Below, piece after piece: positions 39,287 through 48,298 of a DNA stretch of 64,000 nt. The stretch is taken from contig JAATGU010000055.1 of assembly GCA_015654535.1 (NCBI GenBank), forward strand, positions 31,536-95,535, in the 5' to 3' direction. The DNA comes from Bacteroidales bacterium (lineage in GTDB: Bacteria; Bacteroidota; Bacteroidia; Bacteroidales; Bacteroidaceae). The translations under genes and the position numbers were made by a program. A model generated the notes under the pieces. The model saw only the letters and a program-made list of their open reading frames with translations. It was not told the DNA's origin and did not search any database. Each line of letters starts with the position of its first letter. Position 1 is the stretch's first letter.

Positions 39287-40960
39287 ATGATAGAGACAAT
39301 ACGGATATATTGTAAAAATAGTGGCACGTGCAATGAATTTCCAATAGGAAGTTCGCTTTTACAGATTTATAAAGGATTAAATTTTGATTCCCCTTACCAA
39401 GTAGTAAGTGCAAAGGTTAATAATCGAGCTGAAGGGCTAAACTTTCGTGTTTATAATAATAAAGATGTAGAGTTTATGGATCTTAGAGATCCTTCCGGTA
39501 TGCGGACTTATGTTCGTTCGCTCTGCTTTGTTTTATGTAAAGCGGTGAATGAGATCTTTCCACAAGCAACTATTCGTCTCGAACATCCTATCTCCAAAGG
39601 CTATTATTGCAATCTTCTTATCGGGCGTTCTATTACATTAAATGATGTGGAACGAATAAAGAAGAGGATGCAGGAAATAATAGCAGAAGATATTCCATTT
39701 CATCGGATAGAGTGCCACATTACGGAGGCGGTAAGAATCTTTAGTGAACATCACATGTTTGATAAAGTAAAATTATTAGAAACGTCAGGCGCGCTTTATA
39801 CCTACTATTATACGCTTGGCAATCATATTGATTATTATTATGGGAGTTTGCTTCCCCGGACCGGATACATTAAACTGTTTGATGTGGTAAAATACTATGG
39901 AGGAGTATTACTTCGTATTCCTAATAGAGAGAATCCGGCTATTATGGAAGAGGTAGTGAAGCAAGAAAAAATGCTCGACGTATTTAAAGAATATATGAAG
40001 TGGAGCGATATTATGGAGATGAAAAATGTAGGTGACTTCAATGTTGTTTGCAATGAAGGAAATGCTACTGATATTATTAATGTAGCAGAAGCCTTACAGG
40101 AAAAAAAGATTGCTCAGATAGCTGATACGATTTATCAGCGTGGAGAAAAAGGCAACCGGATCAAAATAGTACTTATTTCAGGTCCCTCTTCATCAGGTAA
40201 GACTACATTTAGCAAACGACTTTCGGTTCAATTGATGACAAATGGGCTTAAGCCCTATTCCATTTCACTTGATAATTATTTTGTAGATCGTGAGCAAACG
40301 CCGCGGGACGAAAGAGGAGATTATGATTATGAGTCTCTTTATGCACTCGATCTGAAACTTTTTAATACTCAATTGCAGGCCTTGCTTGGAGGTGAAGAGG
40401 TGGAACTGCCAGTCTATAATTTCACTTTGGGTAAGAAAGAATATAAAGGGAATAAACTTCGGATTGACGAACATATGATTCTTATCTTAGAAGGTATTCA
40501 TGCGTTAAATCCTGAATTAACTCCTCAGATTCCGCCTGAGAATAAATTTAAAATATATGTTTCCGCTTTAACCACTATTTCTTTGGATGATCATAATTGG
40601 ATACCTACTACAGATAACCGCTTGCTTCGTCGCATTATCCGTGATTATAATTATCGAGGGTATTCAGCTAGAGAGACAATTTCCCGTTGGCCAAGTGTGC
40701 GGGCAGGAGAGGAGAAGTGGATCTTTCCATATCAGGAAAACGCAGATGTGATGTTTAATTCTGCCTTATTATTTGAGTTGGCTGTCTTGCGGCGCCATGT
40801 AGAGCCAATACTAATGGATGTTCCCCGAAATTGTGCTGAGTATGCGGAAGCTTACCGACTGCTGAAGTTTATTAAATATTTTGTAGCAGTACAGGATAAG
40901 GAAATTCCGCCAACGTCTCTTTTAAGAGAATTTCTTGGAGGTAGCAGTTTTAAGTATTAA
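39287..40960 (+). CDS. TGS-domain nucleoside (uridine-type) kinase
   Basis: A 557-residue protein. Its first 60 residues look like a TGS/ubiquitin-like domain (MIETIRIYCKNSGTCNEFPI), the middle resembles the threonyl-tRNA synthetase second additional domain (RLEHPISKGYYCNLL), and the last third is a P-loop kinase with ISGPSSSGKTTFSKR and SLDNYFVDREQTPRDE, like phosphoribulokinase/uridine kinase. Proteins of this layout are common in Bacteroidetes and Firmicutes and probably phosphorylate uridine or cytidine. The ATG at 39287 begins the conserved domain; the earlier in-frame ATG is close to the rubredoxin stop. Confidence 0.85.
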   Translation: MIETIRIYCKNSGTCNEFPIGSSLLQIYKGLNFDSPYQVVSAKVNNRAEGLNFRVYNNKDVEFMDLRDPSGMRTYVRSLCFVLCKAVNEIFPQATIRLEHPISKGYYCNLLIGRSITLNDVERIKKRMQEIIAEDIPFHRIECHITEAVRIFSEHHMFDKVKLLETSGALYTYYYTLGNHIDYYYGSLLPRTGYIKLFDVVKYYGGVLLRIPNRENPAIMEEVVKQEKMLDVFKEYMKWSDIMEMKNVGDFNVVCNEGNATDIINVAEALQEKKIAQIADTIYQRGEKGNRIKIVLISGPSSSGKTTFSKRLSVQLMTNGLKPYSISLDNYFVDREQTPRDERGDYDYESLYALDLKLFNTQLQALLGGEEVELPVYNFTLGKKEYKGNKLRIDEHMILILEGIHALNPELTPQIPPENKFKIYVSALTTISLDDHNWIPTTDNRLLRRIIRDYNYRGYSARETISRWPSVRAGEEKWIFPYQENADVMFNSALLFELAVLRRHVEPILMDVPRNCAEYAEAYRLLKFIKYFVAVQDKEIPPTSLLREFLGGSSFKY

Positions 40961-41035
40961 ATCCTTATGCAAATTGCATGCTATATCGAACTATTCATTA
41001 AATTTGTAGCGAGTTTAAGGTATTAAATAAAAAGA

Positions 41036-42502
41036 ATGGTGCAAGGTACTCATCAGATACAATCACAACAGCAGATACAGACGCTCTCTCCGCAGCAAAT
41101 CCTAGTGGTGAAATTGTTGGAATTACCGGCGGTGGAGCTAGAAGATCGTGTGCGTGCTGAACTTATGGAGAATCCAGCTCTTGAAGAAGGAACATCAGAA
41201 GATGAAACTGCTGAAGAGAATTTGGATAAGAATAGTCTGGATGAAGATTCTTCCATAGATTCTAGTGAGGATTATTCATTAGGTGACTATCTTACAGAAG
41301 ATGATATCCCTGATTACAAACTTCAGGAAAATAGTCGTTCAAGAGAAGGACAAGCAGAAAATATTCCATTCTCCGATGTTACTTCCTTTTATGAAATTCT
41401 TAAAGAACAGTTGGGAGAAAGAAATTTAACGGACCATCAGCGTGAATTGGCGGAATATCTTATCGGTTCTCTTGATGATGATGGGTTGTTGAGAAAAAAC
41501 CTGTATAGTATTGTTGATGAATTGGCTATATATGTGGGTATCAGTGCTACTGAATCAGAATTAGAGCAGGTACTTAAGATTGTGCAGGATTTTGATCCTG
41601 CAGGGCTTGGTGCCCGGAATTTGCAAGAGTGTTTGTTAATACAAATCAAACGTAAGGAAGATTCTCCCATAAAGCAAACCGAAATTAATATCATAGATAA
41701 GTGCTATGATGACTTTACCCGTAAGCATTGGGACAAGATTATGCAGCGACTAGGACTTTCTGAAGAAGAATTCAATGAAGCGCTTCATGAAATAACTAAA
41801 TTAAATCCTCGTCCGGGTAGTTCGCTCGGAGAGACAATTGGGAGGAACCTTCAACAGATAGTGCCCGATTTTATTGTAGATACGTATGATGATGGAACAA
41901 TTACTTTGAATCTCAATAATCGCAATATTCCGGAATTAAGAATGAACCGTAATTTTGCAGAGATGTTAGAGGAGCATACTAAAAATAAAGCGAATCAATC
42001 TAAAGAATCTAAAAATGCAATGCTTTTTTTGAAACAAAAGGTTGATGCTGCACAAGGATTTATAGAGGCGGTGAAGCAAAGGCAAAACACACTTGTCACA
42101 ACGATGCAAGCTATAATAGATTTGCAGCGTCCGTTTTTTATAGAAGGAGATGAATCACTTTTAAGGCCGATGATTTTAAAAGATGTGGCTGATCGCGTAG
42201 GTCTTGATATTTCAACAATTTCTCGTGTCAGCAATAGTAAATATGTCCAAACAAATTATGGGATATTTTCATTGAAGTACTTCTTTGGGGATGGCTTCAC
42301 TACTGAAGATGGTGAAGAAATGTCATCCAGGGAGATTCGGTTGATTTTGAAGGAACATATAGATAATGAAGATAAAAAAAAGCCTTTAACCGATGATGAA
42401 TTAAAAGAAATTCTTAATAAACAAGGTTATCCTATTGCCCGCAGAACGGTTGCTAAATACAGGCAGCAACTTAATATTCCGGTAGCGAGGCTTAGAAAAT
42501 GA
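41036..42502 (+). CDS. rpoN: RNA polymerase sigma-54 factor
   Basis: A 488-residue sigma factor. The glutamine-rich region I (QIQSQQQIQTLSPQQILVVK) that contacts activators is followed by an acidic stretch (about 50-90), the core-binding domain, the helix-turn-helix (KDVADRVGLDISTISRVSNSK) and the RpoN box ARRTVAKYRQ near the C terminus. Transcription with it needs AAA+ activators, none of which are in the window. It leads a run with a PAP2-like gene, gcvH, purE and ispG. Confidence 0.96.
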   Translation: MVQGTHQIQSQQQIQTLSPQQILVVKLLELPAVELEDRVRAELMENPALEEGTSEDETAEENLDKNSLDEDSSIDSSEDYSLGDYLTEDDIPDYKLQENSRSREGQAENIPFSDVTSFYEILKEQLGERNLTDHQRELAEYLIGSLDDDGLLRKNLYSIVDELAIYVGISATESELEQVLKIVQDFDPAGLGARNLQECLLIQIKRKEDSPIKQTEINIIDKCYDDFTRKHWDKIMQRLGLSEEEFNEALHEITKLNPRPGSSLGETIGRNLQQIVPDFIVDTYDDGTITLNLNNRNIPELRMNRNFAEMLEEHTKNKANQSKESKNAMLFLKQKVDAAQGFIEAVKQRQNTLVTTMQAIIDLQRPFFIEGDESLLRPMILKDVADRVGLDISTISRVSNSKYVQTNYGIFSLKYFFGDGFTTEDGEEMSSREIRLILKEHIDNEDKKKPLTDDELKEILNKQGYPIARRTVAKYRQQLNIPVARLRK

Positions 42503-42520
42503 TAAATAGAAAAATGATAA

Positions 42521-43144
42521 ATGAAAATACAAAAAAATAAAATTATAATTTCAGCTAAAGTCATCTCCGCTGTATTCAATCCTTTTATAGTACCGTTTAT
42601 AGCATTTTTGGTTTTGTTCGTCTTTTCTTATCTGAATATGCTTCCTTTAGTATATAGATTGATTGTATTAGGCATTGTTTATGCCTTTACTATTCTAATG
42701 CCCGCTCTTGCTATTTTCTTTTTCCGCAAAATCAATGGTTGGGGAATCACAGCATTCAGGGACAGGAAAAAACGTTTTGTTCCTTATTTACTGACAATTA
42801 TTTGTTATATGGCTTGTCTGCTTATGATGATGAGAATGGGTTTACCTCGTTATATGTCTGGGATTATAGTTGCAACGCTGATGGCTACGATACTTTGCAT
42901 TGTTATAAATCTTAAATGGAAAATTAGTGAACATATGACTGCCATGGGGGGCGTTGTAGGAGGATTAATAGCTTTTAGCTTTATGTTTAATTATAATCCA
43001 ATCTTTTGGCTATGTTTTTTTATACTGGTTTCCGGCGGATTGGGATCTGCACGGATTTTGCTACGCCACCATACTTTGCTTGAAGTACTAACCGGCTTTT
43101 TGGTTGGATTCCTTTGTGCTCTTTTTGGAATATTATATCTTTAA
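42521..43144 (+). CDS. PAP2-like integral membrane phosphatase superfamily protein
   Basis: A 207-residue protein with about six membrane segments. The end has GSARILLRHHTLLEVLTGFLVG, which is like the PAP2 third motif (SRxxxxxHxxxD) but degenerate, and KISEHMTAMGGVVGG resembles motif II. These altered residues leave it uncertain whether it still cleaves lipid phosphates. It follows rpoN by 18 bases and precedes gcvH. Confidence 0.7.
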   Translation: MKIQKNKIIISAKVISAVFNPFIVPFIAFLVLFVFSYLNMLPLVYRLIVLGIVYAFTILMPALAIFFFRKINGWGITAFRDRKKRFVPYLLTIICYMACLLMMMRMGLPRYMSGIIVATLMATILCIVINLKWKISEHMTAMGGVVGGLIAFSFMFNYNPIFWLCFFILVSGGLGSARILLRHHTLLEVLTGFLVGFLCALFGILYL

Positions 43145-43173
43145 TTATAAAAACATATTAAAAACCACAACTT

Positions 43174-43554
43174 ATGAACTTTCCCGAAAATTTAAAGTAC
43201 ACCAGCGAACACGAATGGATTCGTGTAGATGGAGAATTTGCTTATGTAGGTATCACAGATTATGCACAAGATCAATTAGGTGACATTGTGTTTGTGGATG
43301 TACCAAGTGTTGGTGAAAAATTGGCAAAAGGGGCTGTTTTTGGAACTATTGAAGTTGTAAAAACTATCTCTGATTTGTTTCTTCCTGTGTCCGGTGAGAT
43401 TATTGAGATTAATGCTACTCTGGAAGATAACCCTGAGCTGGTGAATTCAGATCCATATGGTGAAGGGTGGATTGTTAAAATAAAACTATTTAATGCTTCT
43501 GAGTTGGATGCTCTACTTGATGTAGTTGCTTATCGTAAATTGATTAATGAATAA
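43174..43554 (+). CDS. gcvH: Glycine cleavage system H protein
   Basis: A 126-residue lipoyl carrier. The lipoylated lysine is K63 in [13 protein letters not shown], and the [12 protein letters not shown] start and [14 protein letters not shown] end are typical. It shuttles the aminomethyl group between the P, T and L proteins, whose genes are elsewhere. It is ten bases before purE. Confidence 0.96.
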   Translation: MNFPENLKYTSEHEWIRVDGEFAYVGITDYAQDQLGDIVFVDVPSVGEKLAKGAVFGTIEVVKTISDLFLPVSGEIIEINATLEDNPELVNSDPYGEGWIVKIKLFNASELDALLDVVAYRKLINE

Positions 43555-43564
43555 ATAAAGAACA

Positions 43565-44071
43565 ATGAATCCGATAGTAAGCATAATAATGGGGAGCACC
43601 TCAGATCTGCCAATTATGGATAAAGCGGCTGCTTATCTTAACGATATGGAAGTGCCTTTTGAAATAAATGCATTGTCAGCTCATCGCACTCCTGAAGCAG
43701 TGGAAGAGTTTTCTAAGAATGCAAAATCACGAGGAATAAAAATAATTATTGCTGCGGCAGGTATGGCAGCTCATCTTCCGGGTGTTATTGCGGCATCTAC
43801 AACTTTACCTGTGATTGGAGTGCCTATTAAATCTACCTTAGAAGGTATAGATGCTTTACTCGCAATTGTTCAGATGCCTCCCGGAATACCTGTTGCTACA
43901 GTGGGGATCAATGCTTCATTGAATGCAGCGATTCTTGCTGTTGAAATTCTTTCGCTCACTGATAAAGAACTTGAGGCGAAATTCGCATCCTACAAAGAAG
44001 GCTTAAAGAAGAAGATTGTGAAAGCAAATGAAGAGCTGAAGGAGGTCAGATATCAGTATAAGACAAACTAA
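43565..44071 (+). CDS. purE: N5-carboxyaminoimidazole ribonucleotide mutase
   Basis: A 168-residue enzyme of purine synthesis that moves the carboxylate on CAIR. Seen: IIMGSTSDLPIMDKA, LSAHRTPEAV, AAAGMAAHLPGVIAA and QMPPGIPVATVGIN. Class I PurE length. It follows gcvH closely. A weak inverted repeat (AGAGGGTA at 44083 and TACCCTCT at 44108) lies between it and ispG. Confidence 0.96.
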   Translation: MNPIVSIIMGSTSDLPIMDKAAAYLNDMEVPFEINALSAHRTPEAVEEFSKNAKSRGIKIIIAAAGMAAHLPGVIAASTTLPVIGVPIKSTLEGIDALLAIVQMPPGIPVATVGINASLNAAILAVEILSLTDKELEAKFASYKEGLKKKIVKANEELKEVRYQYKTN

Positions 44072-44146
44072 AATGACTATATAGAGGGTAGGCAATGACT
44101 TTTTGAATACCCTCTTCAGTTTACGAACTTTAACCGAACGAAACAG

Positions 44147-45988
44147 ATGGATTATTTTAATTATTCTCGTCGCAGATCATCGGAAGTAAATATCGGCGGT
44201 ATCTCTCTTGGGGGAGAGAATCCAATTCGTATTCAGTCGATGACGAATACTTCCACACTAGATACCGAAGCAAGTGTCTCTCAAATAAAACGGATTGTAG
44301 ATGCTGGGGGGGATTATGTACGGCTGACTACGCAAGGAATCAAGGAAGCGGAAAATTTGAAAGAAATTAATATAGCACTTCGACAATCCGGATATATGGT
44401 ACCTTTAGTCGCAGATGTTCACTTTAATCCTAAAGTTGCCGATGTGGCAGCCCTTTATGCCGAGAAGGTGAGAATTAATCCTGGTAACTATGTAGACGCT
44501 CCTCGCACCTTCAAAATCTTGGAGTATACAAAGGAAGAATATGCACAGGAATTGAAAAAGATCCGTGACCGCTTTGTTCCTTTTTTGGATATATGTAAGG
44601 AGAACCACACTACTATTCGTGTTGGGGTAAATCATGGTTCATTATCCGACCGCATTATGAGTCGTTATGGTGATACTCCTGCGGGAATGGTTGAATCGTG
44701 TATGGAATTTCTTCGAATTTGTACGGAAGAACATTTTATGGCGGTTGTAATTTCAATTAAAGCTTCTAATACGGTTGTAATGGTCAGAACCATTCGCCTA
44801 TTGGTGGCTGTGATGGAAAAAGAGGGAATGAATCTTCCTATTCACCTTGGAGTAACCGAGGCGGGAGATGGAGAAGATGGGAGAATAAAGTCGGCTCTTG
44901 GAATTGGTGCGTTATTGGTTGATGGAATTGGCGATACCGTACGGGTGTCACTAAGTGAAGACCCTGAAAAGGAGATTCCCGTTGCCCGGAAGTTGGTTGA
45001 TTATGTGGCAAATCGGGCGAATCATCCTTATATCCCGGGAGTGGAAACTGATGGCTTTAACTATCTGGCTCCGGTACGTCGTAAAACGTGTGCGGTGAAG
45101 AATATAGGAGGAGACCATCTTCCTGTAGTCATAGCCGATCGAATGGATGGACAAACGGAATATGATCCTCAGTTTACACCCGATTATATTTACGCAGGCC
45201 GTGAATTACCTCAGAACCTTTTGAATGTGGGTTATATTCTGGATGCGGATGTGTGGAGCGGTAAAGAGAATACGTATCCTGCCTTTAATTTCAATAATAT
45301 CGCCGCGCTCAAGGGATCAGGTGCGGACTTGAATTTCCTTTTTCTCCCTTATATGGCTTTGACCGATGAGCTATTAGAGGAATTAAGAGGCATGAAAAAC
45401 GTGGTTCTCATCTCGCAGAGTAATCATCCCAATAGGATAGGAGAACATCGTGCGTTTGTTCACTCACTGATGTCGGCAGGCTGTGAACTTCCGGTGGTCT
45501 TCTTCCAGCATTATGCGGAAGATGAGGCTGAAGATTTGCAGATAAAGTCGGCGGCAGATATTGGAGTGCTTATCTTTGATGGCTTTTGTGATGGTATTTA
45601 TCTCTTTAATCAAGGAAGCCTAAGCCATGCTGTGATAGACGCGACCGCCTTTAGTATTTTGCAAGCCGGACGTATTCGTACGAGTAAGACGGAATTTATT
45701 TCCTGTCCGGGTTGTGGTAGGACGCTCTTTAATCTTCAAGCCACCATTGCTCGCGTAAAAGCAGCAACGAACCACTTAAAAGGTTTAAAGATTGGCATTA
45801 TGGGCTGTATTGTGAATGGTCCGGGAGAAATGGCCGATGCCGATTATGGCTATGTTGGCGCTGGTCGTGGCAAGGTGAGCCTTTATAAAAAGAAACAATG
45901 CATTGAAAAGAATATTCCTGAAGAGGAAGCTGTGGAAAAGCTTATAGAGATTATTAAACTCAACGGAGACTATACTGAAAGGGAATAG
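44147..45988 (+). CDS. ispG: 4-hydroxy-3-methylbut-2-enyl-diphosphate synthase, long form
   Basis: A 613-residue iron-sulfur enzyme of the MEP isoprenoid pathway that converts MEcPP into HMBPP. The N-terminal TIM barrel has IQSMTNTSTLDTEAS and LVADVHFNP; the C-terminal cluster domain has FISCPGCGRTLFN (near residue 520) and IMGCIVNGPGEMADADYGYVG (near 552), giving the three cysteines. It is about 240 residues longer than E. coli IspG because of an insert between the two parts, as in plant and other Bacteroidetes enzymes. Confidence 0.96.
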   Translation: MDYFNYSRRRSSEVNIGGISLGGENPIRIQSMTNTSTLDTEASVSQIKRIVDAGGDYVRLTTQGIKEAENLKEINIALRQSGYMVPLVADVHFNPKVADVAALYAEKVRINPGNYVDAPRTFKILEYTKEEYAQELKKIRDRFVPFLDICKENHTTIRVGVNHGSLSDRIMSRYGDTPAGMVESCMEFLRICTEEHFMAVVISIKASNTVVMVRTIRLLVAVMEKEGMNLPIHLGVTEAGDGEDGRIKSALGIGALLVDGIGDTVRVSLSEDPEKEIPVARKLVDYVANRANHPYIPGVETDGFNYLAPVRRKTCAVKNIGGDHLPVVIADRMDGQTEYDPQFTPDYIYAGRELPQNLLNVGYILDADVWSGKENTYPAFNFNNIAALKGSGADLNFLFLPYMALTDELLEELRGMKNVVLISQSNHPNRIGEHRAFVHSLMSAGCELPVVFFQHYAEDEAEDLQIKSAADIGVLIFDGFCDGIYLFNQGSLSHAVIDATAFSILQAGRIRTSKTEFISCPGCGRTLFNLQATIARVKAATNHLKGLKIGIMGCIVNGPGEMADADYGYVGAGRGKVSLYKKKQCIEKNIPEEEAVEKLIEIIKLNGDYTERE

Positions 45989-46045
45989 TTTTTAGCGAAA
46001 GTTTCTCTTTTAAAATAAGAAAAACTTTATAGTTTTCACTTTTCT

Positions 46046-46204
46046 ATGATAATAAACACTCATTATAGTAGCGTTTATTGCATTTATGAGATTTATTTTA
46101 ATGAAGTGGAGCATAGAAGCAATATTCTTGAGGTACGGACACATTTATCTGATAATGAGGAAGTAATAGCTATTTTTAAACGTTTCTTTAATTCAGGCGC
46201 GTAG
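46046..46204 (+). CDS. Short hypothetical ORF ending inside palindrome copy 2
   Basis: A 52-codon frame (MIINTHYSSVYCIYEIYFNE start) whose last codons GGC GCG TAG are the first bases of the palindromic element. I recognise no family. The frame has no good ribosome-binding region and may be spurious, or the truncated end of a gene cut by the element. Confidence 0.3.
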   Translation: MIINTHYSSVYCIYEIYFNEVEHRSNILEVRTHLSDNEEVIAIFKRFFNSGA

Positions 46205-46324
46205 GGTGCGTAGGGTTTTTCTTAGACTTTATATACTAATATAGATAGATATGATTTATATAATAGTATCTATAGTATAGGGGTTAAGAAAACGCCTCCG
46301 CACCCTACGCATCCTACGCGCCTG
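46194..46324. repeat. 131-bp long palindrome (element copy 2)
   Basis: Arms 46194-46216 and 46302-46324 are inverted copies with one mismatch, each with tandem 9-bp units (GCGTAGGGT). A second pair, TTTTCTTA (46217-46224) and TAAGAAAA (46285-46292), lies inside them, and the AT-rich centre (TATACTA... / ...TAGTATA) is also self-complementary. The layout and internal AGACTTTAT match copy 1 at 16907-17049. Confidence 0.8.
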
Positions 46325-46377
46325 TCACCAGTTTCAATTCCTTTGCTTTGTTTTTTTCTGTTTTACCCCTGCTAAAA

Positions 46378-46433
46378 TGTCTCTGGACTTCTTGTTCAAT
46401 ATGTCTGTACTCTTTGAGGAAAATGTCTGGACT
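46378..46433. repeat. 22-23-bp-period ladder next to palindrome copy 2
   Basis: ATGTCTCTGGACT (46378), ATGTCTGTACT (46401) and ATGTCTGGACT (46423) are related units spaced 23 and 22 bases apart. CTCTGGAC is the reverse complement of the GTCCAGAG unit in the ladder next to copy 1, and the ladder is on the same side of the palindrome. Confidence 0.6.
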
Positions 46434-46499
46434 TATTTTTTAAGAGGTTCTTTATTTTGACAGGATACCGATTGATTATCAAACTCAAAAATTTAAATT

Positions 46500-46536
46500 T
46501 AGCCCCTGATCTCATTGGGATAGAGATCAAGGGCTA
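46500..46536 (-). terminator. Terminator of the S41 protease gene
   Basis: TAGCCCCTGATCTC pairs with GAGATCAAGGGCTA over 14 positions with one mismatch. On the minus strand it is followed by an AT-rich tract rich in T. It lies about 60 bases past the stop of the protease gene. Confidence 0.7.
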
Positions 46537-46593
46537 AGTTCAATACATATAGTTATTTTTAAAAAATTGTTGTAGCTTAATCACACGCAGATT

Positions 46594-48255
46594 TTACTTT
46601 ATCTGAGTTTGACTCAATATCTTTTTATATTTGTTTGTATCATTAACTAATTCTAAGGCTTTTTTCAGTTCATCATCACTTTTCATCCGGTAAATAATTG
46701 CTCCTTTTTGGAACTGATAACGTTTGATAATCTCAGTTGAAATAAGCGATTTAATATCTTTTGAAAAATGATTCAGGTCACTGTTTAAGTTATGACTAAG
46801 TTTTTTCTCCAGAGCTTTAAACTCTTCTGTGGCATCGTATCCTTCAAAATCAGCAACTTCTTTAAGGTTTTTAAGGACCTTATCACTTTGGCGGTCGTAT
46901 TTAAAGTCTGATTTTTCCACAAGAGCTATGAACTCGTTGTATTCACTATCTGTCAATTCAAATTTTGCAGCAAGAGGAATAGTTGGATGCTTCAAGCAAT
47001 AGTTTGTGGCATATTCAAAAATCAATTGGTCATTAACCAGATAGTAAAGAATGTTCGGTATTTTTTCTGGTTTAATTTCCACATCTGGCAAAATGCCTCC
47101 TCCATCACGAACTTCTCTTCCTGCGGCAGTATGGAATACATTGGTCAAACTATCAGGTACTCGCCCTACACTTCCGTCTTCATTTCTGTGTTTATAGTCA
47201 ATAGCCTGAACGCATCGTCCGCTAGGGATATAATATTTAGCCGTTGTTACTTTCAGGCTGCCTCCGTAAGGCAAATTTCTGGTAGTCTGTACAAGTCCTT
47301 TCCCAAAAGTTCTTGTGCCCATAATTACTGCGCGGTCCAGATCTTGAAAAGCTCCTGCAAGAATTTCGGAAGCAGAAGCTGATGAATTGTTTACTAGCAC
47401 AGTGATAGGAATATCTGGATCGATGGGTTCACGCAGTGTTTTATAGGTTCTGTCCCATTGCTTCATTTTACCTCGGGTAGAAACTATTTCTTTTCCTTTA
47501 GGGAGAAACATGTTTGCTATTTCAACCGCTTCATCGAGTAATCCTCCACCATTATTGCGTAAGTCGATCACCAATGAAGTAATTCCTTTTTTCTTTAGAT
47601 CAAGAAAAGCGGCTTTGAACTCTTTGGCAGGCTTTCCGGTAAAAGAACTTAGCTGAATGTAACCCGTATTATTGGCTTCTACACTGTAATAAGGAACTGC
47701 AGGGATTTGTATTGATTCGCGGGACAACTTAAACTCTAATTCCTTTTTTGCCCCGGGGCGTTCTACTTTAATTGTGAAATTTGTGCCTACCAACCCTTTT
47801 AAAAGTTCACTAACCTTGGCTACTGATTTACCTTTTAAATCTATTCCGTCAATCTCTAGGAGGATATCACCGGCTTTTAATCCTGCCTTTGCCGCAGGCA
47901 TTCCTTCGTAAGGTTCTGCAATGGCAACTCTTCCTTTGTAATAAGTAATAACAGAACCAATGCCTCCATAGCTTCCTTTAATCATCAGGTCAAGATCACC
48001 CATATCCTCTTCAGGATAATATTCTGTATAGGGGTCTAATGCTTCGAGCATTGCATCTATGCCAGTTCGAACGGCTTTATCCGGTTGAATGGTATCTACA
48101 TAAAACAGATCAATCTCTTTATAAACAGCATTGAAGATATCTAGGTTCTTAGCTATCTGGAAGTTTCTGTTATCATCTTTAAAACTGGAAAAGGAAAAAC
48201 CTAGCAGAACGACTCCAACTAGGATTGCGATCTTTTTGTTAAGGACTTTTTTCAT
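46594..48255 (-). CDS. S41 family C-terminal processing peptidase
   Basis: A 553-residue exported protease with an N-terminal membrane/signal segment (about 8-25), a PDZ domain (about 90-175, PYEGMPAAKAGLKAGDILLEIDG), and the S41 core: DLRNNGGGLLDEA (231-243), NNSSASASEILAG (289-301) with the catalytic serine, and TFGKGLVQ with Lys319. A C-terminal extension of about 130 residues follows RDGGGILPDVEI. It is related to but distinct from the protease at 24115-25689. It is 43 bases downstream of the PfkB kinase gene and may be co-transcribed. Confidence 0.92.
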   Translation of the reverse strand: MKKVLNKKIAILVGVVLLGFSFSSFKDDNRNFQIAKNLDIFNAVYKEIDLFYVDTIQPDKAVRTGIDAMLEALDPYTEYYPEEDMGDLDLMIKGSYGGIGSVITYYKGRVAIAEPYEGMPAAKAGLKAGDILLEIDGIDLKGKSVAKVSELLKGLVGTNFTIKVERPGAKKELEFKLSRESIQIPAVPYYSVEANNTGYIQLSSFTGKPAKEFKAAFLDLKKKGITSLVIDLRNNGGGLLDEAVEIANMFLPKGKEIVSTRGKMKQWDRTYKTLREPIDPDIPITVLVNNSSASASEILAGAFQDLDRAVIMGTRTFGKGLVQTTRNLPYGGSLKVTTAKYYIPSGRCVQAIDYKHRNEDGSVGRVPDSLTNVFHTAAGREVRDGGGILPDVEIKPEKIPNILYYLVNDQLIFEYATNYCLKHPTIPLAAKFELTDSEYNEFIALVEKSDFKYDRQSDKVLKNLKEVADFEGYDATEEFKALEKKLSHNLNSDLNHFSKDIKSLISTEIIKRYQFQKGAIIYRMKSDDELKKALELVNDTNKYKKILSQTQIK

Positions 48256-48298
48256 ATTACTGTTTTTGAATCGGGCATAAAAGTAAATGATTAACTCT

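Noticed and set aside
44083-44115. Terminator between purE and ispG
   Set aside because: The 8-bp inverted repeat has a long loop and no T run; it is too weak to call.
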